The notes: generated by a model from the letters alone, not told the origin. Positions 11,205-22,858 are shown, counted from the stretch's first letter. The stretch is DNA of 64,000 nucleotides from Atriophallophorus winterbourni (GCA_013407085.1 JACCGJ010000573.1:62001-126000), one strand, 5' to 3'. Made by a program: numbers and translations.

Positions 11205-12000
11205 GGTCCCGTAAACTTATCGACAACCTGACAGAGTTGAAAACCCTAGGAAAACCATGCTGTTCTGCGATACAGTCTATTCGCGTATTACCACCGAATA
11301 TTCCAGAACAATATAGCAGCTTATTGTCTGAGTTCCCAGAAGTTTTCCGCCCAAACTCACCGAATAATGCGATTAAACACGACGTTAGACACCATGTCGA
11401 AACATGCGGTCCCCCAGTCTTCACTCGACCAAGACGGTTAGCACCAGACAAATTGGCCATTGCTAAACGAGAGTTCGAGCATATGATGGAATTGGGCATC
11501 ATACGTCCATCAAAATCATCATGGGCCTCACCTCTCCACATGGTCGAAAAGAAGCAACATGGTGCATGGCGCCCTTGTGGTGATTATAGAGCACTGAACA
11601 AAACAACTGTTCCAGATAGGTATCCAATACCACACATCCACGACTTTGCCTTGACACTTGAAGGAAAGACCATCTTTTCCAAGCTTGACTTGGTACGTCC
11701 CTACAACCAGATACAAGTGGAACCAGAAGACGTGCCCAAAACAGCCATAACCACACCATTCGGACTTTTCGAATTCGTTCGAATGCCTTTCGGTCTGCGC
11801 AACGCAGCACAGACATTTCAACGGTTCATGGATCAAGTTTTTTTAGGTTTCGATTTCGTCTCCGTTTACATCGATGACGTACTCATCGCTAGTAAATCGC
11901 CCACTGAACACGATGAACATTTACATCGCGTCTTTTCACAAATGTCGAAGTACGGCATAGTCGTAAACCCCGATAAATGCGTATTTGGCGTCGAATCACG
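11186..12000 (+). CDS. CsRn1-like reverse transcriptase, truncated
   Basis: RT domain of a Ty3/gypsy pol. In order: a pre-RT segment with [27 protein letters not shown] (about 11490-11540), [26 protein letters not shown] (domain A; the usual Ala-Tyr after Arg is altered to Pro-Tyr), [17 protein letters not shown], and the catalytic Y-I-D-D-V-L-I-A-S (about 11867-11893). Homology stops at about 12000 after F-G-V-E-S-R. RNase H, integrase and the 3' LTR are absent, replaced by unrelated sequence. The copy is relatively young but not autonomous. Confidence 0.92.
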
Positions 12001-12002
12001 TC

Positions 12003-12848
12003 GGGCTCACCAATTATGTAGTGGACCAAAATATAAGCCTAGCACTACACACAAAATGGCAAAAATGGAAAGAAATCACTTAAAGTCCAAAGGAGCAAAT
12101 GTCCAAATAAAGATCCAGAGAAGCCCAACGATAGCAAAATAATCCACACAGGAAAAGTCCAAGACATGATGGAATCCAAGGTGCAGAAAGTGCTAAAATG
12201 TTGGAGGATCCGTTAATCACAGTTCCGGCACGCGGCGATCCACGCAAACTCTGCAATCGCGGAAGAAGACAAAGTCTGTGTTCCAAATTGTATTAAACGC
12301 CAAAAAGTGTATTGTACAAACATTGATACAAATGAAGTGTACATGGCCGAAAAAGGAATAATCATACAAGGCCAAAAATTTAATGTCCAAAAAACTAAGA
12401 TACAAAATGAATGCAGTTCGCTACAATACTCCCCCACCAGAGCGTTAGTTATGCTTGAAGTAAGGATAACATACGCTCGAAATGTTCATATGGCCACGTA
12501 GTCAGCAAGCCGTTTGGGCCAATGCGCATGTCTACCAGGGTCAGAAAGCCGGAAGGATTGGGATGAACATGGGGAGAGGTAGGCGGTTGTGATTGCGGAG
12601 TAATGAAGCTTGATGGAGTTGGCGGTTTAACCACACGAAAGCTGGTTTTGTGCACGTAATACGCTGTGATTGTAAGATCTTTATTAATAGAGGACTCGCT
12701 CATGGGGGGATGTTAAGTGAGTATTCCAAAAAATAAGCCAAAAATTGACAAATACGAAGATATCGTAAATGCAAAAAATTGCAGTTTGTCAAGGCTTACC
12801 AATTATGTTGTAGTCGGGCTCACCAAAAATATGTAGTGGACCAGTCAA
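12003..12848. repeat. Insert bounded by a short direct repeat
   Basis: GGGCTCACCAATTATGTAGT followed by GGACCA at 12005-12030 recurs, slightly changed, at 12824-12842. The segment between has different character from the RT before it. Near 12703-12712 there is a G-rich tract followed by TGTTAAGTGAG, which looks like a polypurine tract and LTR start, so this could be the tail of a second LTR element joined to the truncated CsRn1. Identity unresolved. Confidence 0.4.
12449..12703 (-). CDS. 84-residue open frame, unknown
   Basis: Starts M-S-E-S-S-I-N-K-D-L and is Pro/Ser-rich in the middle (P-P-T-P-S-S-F-I-T-P-Q-S-Q-P-P-T-S-P), with a hydrophobic-aromatic C-terminus (T-T-W-P-Y-E-H-F-E-R-M-L). 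The ATG sits directly beside the LTR-like G-tract at 12703-12712. It may be an N-terminal Gag piece of an LTR element read on the minus strand, but I recognise no family. Confidence 0.3.
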   Translation of the reverse strand: MSESSINKDLTITAYYVHKTSFRVVKPPTPSSFITPQSQPPTSPHVHPNPSGFLTLVDMRIGPNGLLTTWPYEHFERMLSLLQA

Positions 12849-12849
12849 G

Positions 12850-14280
12850 TTAGTATACAAAACTCGCAATACCAAAATAAGCGATCTGACTCACTAACAG
12901 TTCTTTCGATCCACGTACATATAATCCGCAATCCTCCTTTGGATATTCCTTGTTCTTGTATTGACTTCAATATTTCTACTCGAAATGTTATGTTCCCGAG
13001 GCGGAATTCCCAATGCCCAGATCGACCGAGAACGCGGGTAACGCACACAACAGAAGTATATTGTGTTAAGTGATGAGTTGAATATGTACAAAATCGTATT
13101 CGACAGATGAATTATGTTCACTAAGTTATCGAACAAAGAATCGATGAAATGTGAGTAATAATGTTAACGGGAAATCGAAAAATCAATAGTACTATCGATC
13201 GTCTGAACGAACCGATATTGTCAGAACAAATTGAACTGAAGATATCAAAAACTGTACAATAGATTTTTACCGGAAAAATTGTTAAGTAAAAATAGGTTTG
13301 TACAAACTCGACAAGTTCATGGAATCTGATAGCAATTTTCATATGAGGATTTATCTCTATAGTCCTAGTAAAGTGAACATTAAATTTCGGTCATAATTTT
13401 GTACAGCTCATCATTTTGACATAACTTGATGTTTTCATACAGAATAAAAAATCTGATAGCTATGCTTCTTCATCGAATTCCAAACCTTACGTGTGCAGAA
13501 AGGAAACCCCGATTTTCAAATTCAATAATTTAAATAATCTGGCCTTTCTACACAACAAAAATAGAAATTTGCCATTTTGGATAAATTGTTCATAAATATT
13601 ACTACGCGATCGTTCAGACGGCGGACGACAAGTATTGTGGTGAAGCTAATGTGTACAATAGTGATGTTTGGAATTTAGATTCTTACCTTCGCAAGAGGAT
13701 ATGCTTTATTACTGGACTCAAATAAAAGCCAATCGCCATTCCAGTGTGTCCATAGTGGACCCTTGTGAGCAATTTATGACCTTGTAGTCAATAACGTCAA
13801 AACAATATTCTCAACAAGTTGCACGAACTTCAATCATTCTCTTTTTTGAAAAAAAAATATCCGAAGAACCTGGAAATTGATATCATCGCAAGGCTCGGAA
13901 TTGCCAGTAAAATTGTGCTATATTAGTAGGCTTCATTAAGAAATATTTAAAAGTCAGCTCTAAAATAATGTTTAGCATATTGCTATATATCAATTAGAAA
14001 ATATTCAAAGAAAATCACCATGTCATATTATGAGGTAATTTTTGAAATCGATTAATAAAATATTATTCAACCAAGACGAGGAAAATGTGAGGTAAACGTC
14101 TACCTGACTATCGAAGCATAATGCGATTTATAAACAATATTTGGATCAACCTCTGGAATGAGTGGGCACTCCCCAAAATCATTTTGGCTTATGAGCCACA
14201 CGTTTTTCAACGCAATGGCGCTCATTTAATTTCGGTAGAAGACTTCAAGCGGTCTGCTCATTTTGCTAAGGAGCAAGTCA
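12850..14280. other. No gene recognised
   Basis: Only short minus-strand frames between 12845 and 13342 without motifs. 13350-14280 shows no coding or RNA signal I can support. Confidence 0.4.
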
Positions 14281-14284
14281 GAAC

Positions 14285-14445
14285 TCGGTTGTATTGCGTC
14301 AGTTGCACGTCGGCGGCGTGATCTGCGTTCAGCCGCCAAGAGCTGTATCTGCTCCTCCCCAGCATACAGACGACGCTTTACACAGTGATTCAAATGTGAG
14401 CGGTCAAGAGCAAGTTCTTCCTAACTCGCCGGGTCAACTTAATGC
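14285..14445 (-). mobile_element. RTE-A 3' fragment
   Basis: The reverse complement matches the C-terminal part of the RTE at 53300-53460 (C-R-L-Q-x-G-E-E-Q-I-Q-L-L region and the W-E-E-L-A-L-D block). It abuts the 3' (protease) end of the gypsy fragment at 14439, so one insertion truncates the other. Confidence 0.7.
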
Positions 14446-15823
14446 GATTCGTTCCGGATATCGTAACCATGTTTGCGTATCCACTGTCGACATGATCTTG
14501 ATAAAGAATTTGTCTCGCACACAGTTGCAGGTTTTGTTGAACACAGATCTTTCAAAGGCACGCTAAGTAAATTCAGCCGTTCTATCCAATCCATTCCAAG
14601 CAAATCAAGTTTTTCATGAGGTGTCAAGTAAACTAAATCAGTTGCTTGCTCACCATTGAATTCAATCTTAAAAGTAAGTTGTCCGTTAACCCGCAGTGGT
14701 TCACCAGAGGCATTTCGCACATTCATTTTCTTGGGTTAGACAGTTGGGTAGTCCATCTGCTTCCACCTTGAGCGGGAAATCAATGTGACGTCTGAGGCTG
14801 TGTCGATTTGCAATGAAACGGTCTTGCCTTGAATGCTCACTGCGACATATTTACATTTGCTTGCCAAATCTGCTTCAAAGGTTACAATGACAGCATTGAT
14901 TCTGCTCCGGTTCCCATTCGATTTAGGATTATGAAGACGCTTTGCATCGGTTCGATATTTTGTTCTGCAATGTGACTTTTTATGACCAATGCGCTTGCAC
15001 CGGCGGCACTTATAAGTTCTGAACGGACAATCTATCGAATGGTGCCATTCACCGCAATTCCAACAGGCACTTTTGGGTTTTAATGACTTTTTGGGAGGAC
15101 TTTGTGAACTACTGTGTGCTGCTGTGTTCCTGTTCTCTTGAGGCTCTATTTTCTGTCCGGCGCTTTCAATCACCTTGGTATCATGCTTGAGGTTCACCAT
15201 TCTGTGACATTAGGCTGCTATGTCTTGAAGGGTCATTTCTGTCTCGTGCTCCAGTTTGCGTCGGCTGGTGATTGAAGACTGCAAACGAAGATTAAGCGTT
15301 TGAACTGATTTGGTGTCATCGAACCGAGCTTGAATCTTTCACACTCTCGATTGATGATAGCAGCATGCGTAGTGTAGTCGTCTGTTTCCTTTTTCATCAG
15401 TTTGAGACAGTTGTAACGAATGCTGAATAAGGATGATTGTTCTCCAAAGATTGTCGTGAGTGTTGCAATGGTTTCGTCGAAGGTGAACTCTCGATCACAT
15501 TTTGGAAGAATATAGTTAGTGTAACGTTCGTGCTCAACAGGGCCAAGTTTTCTCAACAATAGGCGAACAAGCCATGCATCACATTGACCTGCTAGTTAAA
15601 CTCGGAAAATGTCTTCGTATTTCTGAAAATAAGCATTGAATGTTGTTCCCGATACTGCATCAAAATGGAACTCTGTGATGGATGCTGCGATTGAGTCAAT
15701 TGATTGCTGCTGTGTCTGTTCTTTGGGTTCATCTTTGATATTCAGCTTCTGCCAAAAACGTTCAATGAGCTGCTTCTGTGATTTATCGAACTGCGGTTGC
15801 TGTTGCTGAATTGATGCTTGCAT
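14439..15823 (-). pseudogene. Ty3/gypsy gag-protease, minus strand, decayed
   Basis: Read right to left. A Gln-rich N-terminus (15823-15740) is followed by F-D-A-V-S-G-T-T-F-N-A-Y-F-Q-K-Y-E-D and an in-frame TAA near 15594. Gag continues (15559-15233: L-L-R-K-L-G-P-V-E-H-E-R-Y), then a frameshift near 15210-15230. Next are two zinc knuckles (C-W-N-C...H...C then C-R-R-C...H...C, about 15070-14965) and a retropepsin (Q-I-D-T-A-S-D-V-T-L-I, with Ser for the usual Gly after Ala, about 14810). Another in-frame TAA is at about 14733, before a final protease segment ending L-L-G-M-D-W-I. RT and integrase are missing. The double-knuckle type separates it from the CsRn1-like copies. Confidence 0.85.
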
Positions 15824-15996
15824 TTGCTCGAAGCTGATAGCCGTGTTACCGTCGCCAAGTCTGTTGTGTTTTTGGAGCGAGTTCCGGCTGACCCAACACT
15901 CACGAAAGTTTTAGAAGACGACTGACAGAATGTTTCCTTTTTATTTACAGCTCATTTGTATATATATGTACAATTAGCCAATTAGATGACCGAAAT

Positions 15997-16047
15997 GAAG
16001 TCAAGCTACTGAGCCAAGCTACTAAGCTAATGAAGCCAAGCTACTAT
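15997..16047 (+). repeat. Short tandem repeat (AGCCAAGCTACT)
   Basis: Three imperfect copies of AGCCAAGCTACT within about 50 bp, upstream (minus-strand sense) of the gypsy gag. They may sit in the leader or LTR of that element. Confidence 0.6.
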
Positions 16048-16059
16048 ATTGATTCAAAT

Positions 16060-16560
16060 TCAAAAACGATCAATAGTTCCAAAACAGTGCGAGGTTTGGC
16101 GTGCCTAGATTGAACGACCTTGACATTTTCATCCGGTGATTGTTCAGTAAAGTCTGATACAAAATATAATGGTTGATCGGTCATACGAAGTGGATTTCAC
16201 GTTGCAATGCAGCTAGAATGCGGATTGATGCAATATATCGTTGCGGCTACATGAATTCTTTTTAAATCAGCGCTGTTTGATTTATAAGTCTTTCCTTCGC
16301 CAGTAAGAGAAAGTTCTACTGTGAATGCTGTAATGAAATCTCCATGCTTCTCAAGTAGACACTCGTAGGTTTGGCCTACAAGGTATTAACTCACGACTAA
16401 ATGTTCAAAAATAATATAGGACAAAATTAATTCGAATGCAAGTTCGTTAGATCGGTCCGCGTATCCTGACACAACTTTAAATATAATGTGGTATGCGTTT
16501 TTGTCTAATCTCACGAACGTTACCGAAACTCGCCCTTCATAAAGCAGGTCCCCACATTGA
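16060..16560 (-). pseudogene. Decayed long coding stretch, unknown protein
   Basis: On the minus strand one frame of about 160 codons runs from 16558 down to a TAG at about 16063, broken only by a TAA near 16389 and a TGA near 16211. It contains G-R-V-S-V-T-F-V-R-L-D-K-N-A-Y-H, F-I-T-A-F-T-V-E-L-S-L-T-G-E-G-K and Q-P-L-Y-F-V-S-D-F-T-E-Q-S-P-D-E. Composition is balanced and protein-like. I do not recognise the family. It lies 5' of the gypsy gag in the same orientation, so it may be an extra ORF carried by that element or an unrelated relic. Confidence 0.45.
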
Positions 16561-16662
16561 TAGCAAATTATTTCATAAGTTTAATGGAAAAACAAAACGT
16601 CTCAGAAAACCTTACACAATGTAGCAGTCTGCAGAGGACTATCCTGAATATAATCAGGTTAT

Positions 16663-16977
16663 TTACATTTGCGATTGCAAACAAAATTGAATTAACCCTG
16701 GCAGCGCGTGCCATAGCATTTTTTTACATACATGAGTAAATGAACGAAGAATACAGATATTTCCAGACTTCGATGAAACAGAGAGCTGAGTTAATTTTTC
16801 TAGATCATGAGAATTCATAGCTGTTGGGAACACAGCATGATTTAGCTGATTTAATTGTTCGGCGAAGTTCTTTGAATCATTTGTAAATGAACTATAACGC
16901 GATGCGTCAATGTTGATAAAACCTACAATGATTACTGGGTTTGGATGGGCTGGGTTTGAAGAACTATCATGTATCAA
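16663..16977 (-). CDS. 104-codon open frame, unknown
   Basis: An open minus-strand frame with protein-like N-terminal composition (P-V-I-I-V-G-F-I-N-I-D-A-S-R-Y-S-S-F). It lies just upstream of, and in the same orientation as, the decayed stretch at 16060-16560, and may belong to the same relic in another frame. No motif identified. Confidence 0.3.
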   Translation of the reverse strand: MIHDSSSNPAHPNPVIIVGFINIDASRYSSFTNDSKNFAEQLNQLNHAVFPTAMNSHDLEKLTQLSVSSKSGNICILRSFTHVCKKMLWHALPGLIQFCLQSQM

Positions 16978-17120
16978 AGTTACTACGTTAACCCATTTTG
17001 TTCAGTGTCCGCACTGGGTCGTGCACAACAACACAGGTGGTTCGATCGATGTGAACATTTTGAGTGTAGAAAAACATTCAACGGCGTTTCACTGGACATT
17101 ATAGGCAATCCAATATCAGC

Positions 17121-17560
17121 TCAGTCCTCTCCGTGCCGGGTGGCACATGAGGCGAAGACAAACCCACGAGAGTAGTTCCGGTCTGCCTCTGCATCCGTTG
17201 CCGTCTGCAACGGGAATCCTTGTGCATGTAGTTCACGTTCCAACGTTCGGCGACAGGTTTCCCTGGGCCGTACCCTTTTTCGTTTACCTTGCGGAAGCCA
17301 GTGAATGGCTACCTTCGTATACGAACTGGGATCCATCCTGCAAACATGACCAAACCATCTCTAATCGAATGGATATTCGACAAATCAATTTTGTATCAAC
17401 GATACGTACGCTGAATTTCAGAGTGGCAACCTCCGTTTTTGCCACAGAACCGGGATCTAGTTTCCTTGCTGTACATGGCGCATCTACGGATAATCAATGC
17501 AAGAAACGCAAGACTTTTTTCATTTACCTCGAAAATAGAATACTTATCATGCCGTAGCAA
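17121..17560 (-). pseudogene. RTE-type LINE C-terminus (second family)
   Basis: The minus strand from 17336 reads M-D-P-S-S-Y-T-K-V-A-I-H-W-L-P-Q-G-K-R-K-R, then R-P-R-E-T-C-R-R-T-L-E-R-E-L and ends near C-A-T-R-H-G-E-D. This is the familiar C-terminal K-R-K-R-G-R-P...W-R-R-T block of RTE ORF2. Upstream (17340-17560) the preceding region is recognisable in shifting frames. It differs from the RTE-A copies, which end in a CCHC/H-type finger. RT core absent. Confidence 0.7.
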
Positions 17561-17579
17561 TAATATATTTCAGTTCAAT

Positions 17580-18200
17580 TTCAGTTCAGCGCAGCTTTTA
17601 CACGACTGATTTTCCTTGTGTTGTGAATAAAGTGTGCATCATTTCTTCAGTGAGATAACGAAACATTTAGCAACACCTTTTCTCTAAAATCAGCTAATTA
17701 AATGCTGGTGATGTGAGCAACACATTACTTCGGTTAACTAGAAATTTTTTCTTTGGTATAAGAGTAATCTAGACTGCTGAAAAATCTATACACCGATAGG
17801 TGAGTAATGTAATCAGTGACTTTTAAAGAGAAGGCACGATATACGTAGATTATTTAATTATGCACGACTAAATATTCAGGGTTCATGGATCACTTAGCTT
17901 CTTGATTATCGTAGCCAGTGAAGTATTCGTTAGTGGTAAAAATTACATATTAACAAAAAATTTCCTATTCAGTCGAGTTGAATACACAGTATGAGTTAGT
18001 ATACGAAAACAGTCTATTGCAACAAATTTACTCAGAATTTTAGTAGAATTTTCGACGCTTAGGAGGTAACATCTGTTTTAGTGGGTGCATTGAAATAAAA
18101 TAATTAAAAAATTAAAATAAAATAATTAAAAAAATAAAACTGTCACGTACAGAATAAAAATATCGACAAAGCTCAATACGGGAATAGCATGTTTGTAGCG
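17580..18200. other. No gene recognised
   Basis: AT-rich, including a low-complexity AATTAAAA stretch at 18095-18140. No domain visible. Confidence 0.4.
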
Positions 18201-18230
18201 TCAAGATTCAAGATTCAAGATTTATGGTCA
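18201..18230 (-). repeat. Inverted copy of a CR1 3' tail
   Basis: TCAAGATTCAAGATTTATGG here is the reverse complement of the 3' tail at 19083-19107 (ATAAATCCTTGAATCTTAAA...). It marks either the 3' end of another, minus-strand CR1 or an inversion during insertion. Confidence 0.5.
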
Positions 18231-18289
18231 AAAAAGAAAATTGCTGTAGAATAGAATAGGATGTACGTAAAAAAATTGAAAAAAATCTT

Positions 18290-19107
18290 TACTTTTATGA
18301 TCGCTGAGTGGATGTGTGTAGGTCACAAGAATGTTCCTTGGACATATCGATTGCGACCTGAAAACCTAACATGGAGCTCGTTAGAAAAAGATCTTGGAGT
18401 GTGGATTAGCGGTAACCTGAAGAGCACAGTGCACTGCCAGAATATATATCAACGGGCAAACAGATTATTACGTATCGTTCAAAGAATATCTGGAAGATTC
18501 TCCCAGGTAACGTTACCAAGCATAATGAATGTCTAACTTCGCCCTATGATGAGGATGCGGTAGAGGTTTTGGCTCCTTGGCTGCGAAAACATATTGCTCT
18601 CTTCGATAAAATCTATCATAGAGCAAGAAAGTTAGTCATGGGTATTCGCAATGTTCCGTATACCAAAAAACTGCGACATCTGGGTCTATGTGACTTTACC
18701 CAAAGGAGAATACGACGCGATATTATTCTGACCTATGAATTGTGTCTACCGAATGACATCCACTAAAACACTTGCTTGATGTGTGTGATGAAAAATTAAC
18801 ACGCGGACATACCTTATCCCTTTACGTTCTCAGTTCCCGTATTGATTGTCGGCGACATTTTTTCGCCGTACGAGATATATTTCTTTGGAATTCCCTACCC
18901 CAACATATGGTGGACTCTCCTTGCTTGGCGATTGTTAAAGCAAAATTGGACTTGCACTTGCAAACGAACATCATTCGTGAGTCTTACATTTCATATTTTC
19001 TACTGCTTTTATACTATTGTTATGTTCATGTTTTATTCATACCATAATCCTGTGGTGTTGTAAAGTATTAACTTTTTTAACCATAAATCCTTGAATCTTA
19101 AATCTTG
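18290..19107 (+). pseudogene. CR1-clade LINE, RT thumb to 3' end
   Basis: In order on the plus strand: D-L-G-V-W-I-S-G-N-L-K-S (about 18391), R-L-L-R-I-V-Q-R-I-S-G-R-F (about 18464), A-P-W-L-R-K-H-I-A-L-F-D-K-I-Y-H-R-A-R-K-L-V (18570-18635), L-C-D-F-T-Q-R-R-I-R-R-D, R-G-H-T-L-S-L-Y-V-L and F-F-A-V-R-D-I-F-L-W-N-S-L-P-Q-H (about 18860-18905). This is the C-terminal half of a CR1-type ORF2. Several stops and frameshifts are present. A tail of TTGAATCTTAAATCTTGAA repeats closes it at 19107. Confidence 0.82.
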
Positions 19108-19254
19108 AAACACAATATTTGAATAAATGTCCTAATGTGTAGTTTGGACAGTTGCGAAAAGGCTCAGCAGCACAGTAATTCAGAGGGAATCATTTGCGGT
19201 GGTTGGATTGAAATGTGTATATATTTTCAAGACAACAAAACCACAAAAAATCCG

Positions 19255-19380
19255 TATTTGCGTGCATTTTCATCACACACACGTCAAGGCGTCTTTCGTG
19301 ATGTCGAACTTATCAGGTTAGGACAGTACTATCAAACTCAACCATATTTTTCTATCATTTCTACTTGCAAATGAATATAA
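19255..19380 (-). repeat. Hammerhead-repeat relic
   Basis: The reverse complement retains GTACTGTCCTAACCTGATAA, a CGAAAG and the GTGTGTGTGATGAAAATGCACGCAAAT tail of subfamily I. The core is CTGATAA rather than CTGATGA and stem II no longer pairs, so it is inactive. Confidence 0.4.
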
Positions 19381-19914
19381 ATGAATATCGTAAGATAGCT
19401 TTATTCGAATGACCTCTCGTTCATCATTTTGCATAAAACAATAATCCATCCAACGTAATTGTGTTTCATCACCGATGCACGTTAGACAAAGTTTATAGTT
19501 GCTCAAGTTGTTTTAGAGAAATAATTAGAATGTATACAGTTTCTATCCTGGAAAGGTACCAAATGCAAGTTATCAGAAAGTGGGATAGTACAGTTTTCAC
19601 AGGACAGTATGCGGCTAACGAGCCAATCGAGCATCAAGGATTTCTTTCAGTGGAAAGCTGCAGAGAAGCATCCATCACTGCCAAAAGGTTTTTTTTCTTT
19701 TTTCTTTGTTTTGAATCTTCTACTATCACGTTGTTAAGAGATTACCCGGATGGTATTTTGAGAGCTTTGCGTTATAACTGATGCTTAAAAAAGAAAAAGC
19801 TGTTTCTTCTTACCATCAGGGTGAGTGGTCAGCTGAATTACAATAGTGTGTGAAAAACTCTAGCATTTACTTGCTTTACGGAATAACGCAAAAACGAGAA
19901 CTACCTTAGCTTGT

Positions 19915-21480
19915 ATAGAAATTACGGAGTTTATTCGGGAAAAAACTTACAGCAGTTACGTTCCAAACCCTGCTTAAAACTCGAGACGGAACTGCGGATA
20001 TAAGTTCTTCTGGAAGAATCTTTCAGACGTTTACCACCCTAAGGCCGAAAAAGAGTTTTTTCAGTCTAGCCGACATTATGTCTTAGCAATTTTGAGTGAA
20101 TTGCCCCGGGGGGCGGCTAGGGACGTAAGGTCAAGAAGTAATTCATTGGCACGCCAAGACCTCAGGCGTGCGCTGTACGCTTCCAAGTCTAAGGATGTCC
20201 ATTTTGTAGTGATAAAACAATGCCTAAACACAATATTCGAGATGCGGCTAACCTAATGCCCTGTAAATTAGCAGACTACATCGAGTTTTCTGCTCGATAG
20301 AACTGATTTCAGCCGAAAACGTACCTCGCGTGCACGCTGAGCTTCAGCCGCACGTTAGTCCTTTCATTTAAAGTCAGCCCCAACTAGTACACCCAAATCC
20401 TTAGCATACTTAGTGGCGTTAACACTGAGGGAATTCCTCGACACTTAGACCAAAATCCTAATAACCAGTGATGATAAGAGTTTGCACTCATTAAGGATAA
20501 GTGGCAGGTCCCACTGGTATAACCGGTTGATACCCCCCTCAGGGATTCTTAATCATTTGATCCAATGTCCTACCTGTAAGGAATGCATTTATCCAAGCAA
20601 GTAGAATACCTATTATGCCTTTTGCTGCTAGCCTCATATCTAGAAGGCGGTGACTCACGATATCAACTGTGTTTTTAAAATCTAAGTAGAGGGCTTCTTC
20701 TGACCTTCATTGGTCCAGCATTTTAGTTGCAGTATCGAGAAAACTATAGAGGTTAGTCAGGCAGAATCTACCCTTAAGAAATCCATATTGAGTTGCTTTC
20801 AGTAGAAAATGCCCACTAAGCTGTTGACAGATGTTTTCACGTAATAGGTGTTCTACTACTTTTGAGACGATGCTAATCAGGCTGACAAGTTTATAGTTCC
20901 CAAAATTTGACCTTCAACCACCCTTGAGTATTGGCACGATTTTGCTTCCTTTCACTTACTAGGAACCAATACCAGCTGCAGGCATGAATTGCAGAGCTTT
21001 GAAAACGGTTCGGGAAGTAGTGAGGCAAGAATTTCAAGCATAATTGAATGGATATCTTCCGATACCTCAGATCTGTTCCCGCGAACATGGATAAGTGCGT
21101 CATAGACTTCAGCTCCATTGAAGGACAACTCATCTAATACATGGACATCAGGTGTCAGGTTAAGCAGACACGACGGTGCATTTAAAGAATTGTCCAGTCG
21201 TTGAACTCTACTGAAAATCCCTGAGAGGGCAGTCGCATTAAATAGGTCTGTATCAGCTATTTTCGGTCTTCCAGTTTCAAATCTTCTATGCTTTCTCTGG
21301 TTTTGTCTTTTAACTGTGCGTAGCTATAAATCCTTTTTGGATTAGATTCAGCATCCCTAGCTATAGATAACTCAAAATTCTGTTTGAGCAAACGCTGTAA
21401 TTCAACACAAGCATACTGAACGGTTTTGCAGCGGGCCCGAAATCCAGAAGTAAGAAGGAAAGGGGAGAAGGAAATATATA
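19915..21480 (-). pseudogene. CR1-clade LINE, minus strand, decayed
   Basis: Right to left. EN-RT linker (21480-21130), then the RT entry segment (L-I-H-V-R-G-N-R-S-E...I-H-S-I-M-L-E-I-L-A-S-L-L, about 21100-21000). Next come the L-E-H-L-L-R-E-N...G-F-L-K-G-R-F-C-L-T-N-L-like region (about 20850-20750), A-L-Y-L-D-F-K-N (domain A, about 20690) and H-R-L-L-D-M-R-L-A-A-K-G-I. The C-terminal F-F-G-L-R-V-V-N-V block is at about 20060-19940. Many stops. The YADD-equivalent is not recognisable. Confidence 0.72.
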
Positions 21481-22039
21481 TATATCCGCCATAGAAGATA
21501 TCGTTTACGAGTAGACCTACGGACTACAGGAGTCCATCAGGGCGGTCTTTGATGACTTCTCACGCACTGCAGCGGAGCGTGATTGTCTTGTATCTCATTT
21601 AGATACTCACAAATTCTATCCCAATTTCCATTTCTATTGAAATCGCTAGATAACTGAAGGAAAGTTAAGTTCATTATTTGGCCTATCTGGACTCCCTATT
21701 TTGTGCTCCCATCAAATTGTACACATTCATTTCTGATGTTCTTAAATATTGTACCAGAAATTGTCTTCATCTTTTTACACCCTTCTTATTTTTGTTTTTT
21801 TTTCTTTCCCGCCATTTGTTGGCTCGCATTTTACTTGATTCCACCTGCGCCATATTTTCTGCTTATTGAAGCTTGTAATTGTTATTGAAACTAGTCCCGG
21901 ATTCTCAGTGTAGAGGTGATATTTTGCATTTGTGTATATATGCTCAATACCGCTAGTTATAGAAAATTGGTTCAGCAACGTACGGACAATTCTTGGGCGT
22001 AACTCTAATCGGGTTGGAAAAGATTATAGAATGCAATTT

Positions 22040-22275
22040 CGAGCTATTTGGATATCGTCATTCACAACGACTATGGCTCCCCTCTACTTACTGGAAATCA
22101 CTCCCAGTTGCAGGCATGAATTGAAGAGCTGACAAAATGGTTTGGTTAGTTTTGAGGCAAGTTTTAAGCATAATTGAGTGGATGACATCCAGTCACTGAG
22201 ATTTGTTAACGCAAACATGGATAAGTGCGTCATGCACCTCAGCCTCATTAAACAGGACTGAAGGATGATTAAAGT
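22040..22275 (-). pseudogene. CR1 RT fragment
   Basis: The reverse complement repeats the RT entry region of the copy at about 20900-21130 (D-A-L-I-H-V...I-H-S-I-M-L-K, then F-N-S-C-L-Q-L-G-V-I). It is an isolated fragment. Confidence 0.65.
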
Positions 22276-22599
22276 CAATCACGCGACCAGATTTCCTTCG
22301 AAGGTATGCGGTTCAGCACCCGGCACTTCGATATTGAGTATAAATTTCGTACGTTTTACACTTCCTTGTTTCCGGATACATGTGAAGTAAGGTAGGGTTT
22401 CTCTTCACCCACACGGTAAGAGATCATCTCTTCAGAAAGCAACACAATACACTTCGTGAACAATGTATGATTTATGAAATCACTAGCCTAGTGGAGTCAA
22501 AGTAAAACGCAGTCATAAACTGCATGTAGGCTAAGATGCTATCAGGTTGCGTAGGCCCAGACAGATATGATATAAATATGAAACAATAAGTTTTTTGTT

Positions 22600-22775
22600 T
22601 TTAAGTTTTTTATTTATTTGAAAATGTGCGGAAATATGGTAGGCCATTTAGCGTCTAATTCCCTTTTGAAGCTCAACATATTTGAGAGTTTTACTATACG
22701 ATCTGGGAGCTTGTTCCAGAAATTGACCACACGATTGCTGGAAAAGTACTCACGTGCAAGCAACCTGGGCAAGTT
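22600..22775 (-). pseudogene. CR1 C-terminal fragment
   Basis: The minus strand reads A-R-E-Y-F-S-S-N-R-V-V-N-F-W-N-K-L-P-D-R-I-V, then F-K-R-E-L-D-A-K-W, the terminal motif of CR1 ORF2. Confidence 0.75.
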
Positions 22776-22795
22776 CAAGTATATATATCTACTCT

Positions 22796-22858
22796 ATTAT
22801 CTCTCTCATATCTATATATACTTATATCTCTATATATATATATATATATATATATAAG
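22796..22858. repeat. (TA)n / (TATC)n microsatellite
   Basis: Alternating TA and TATC/TCTA repeats, about 60 bp. Confidence 0.85.
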
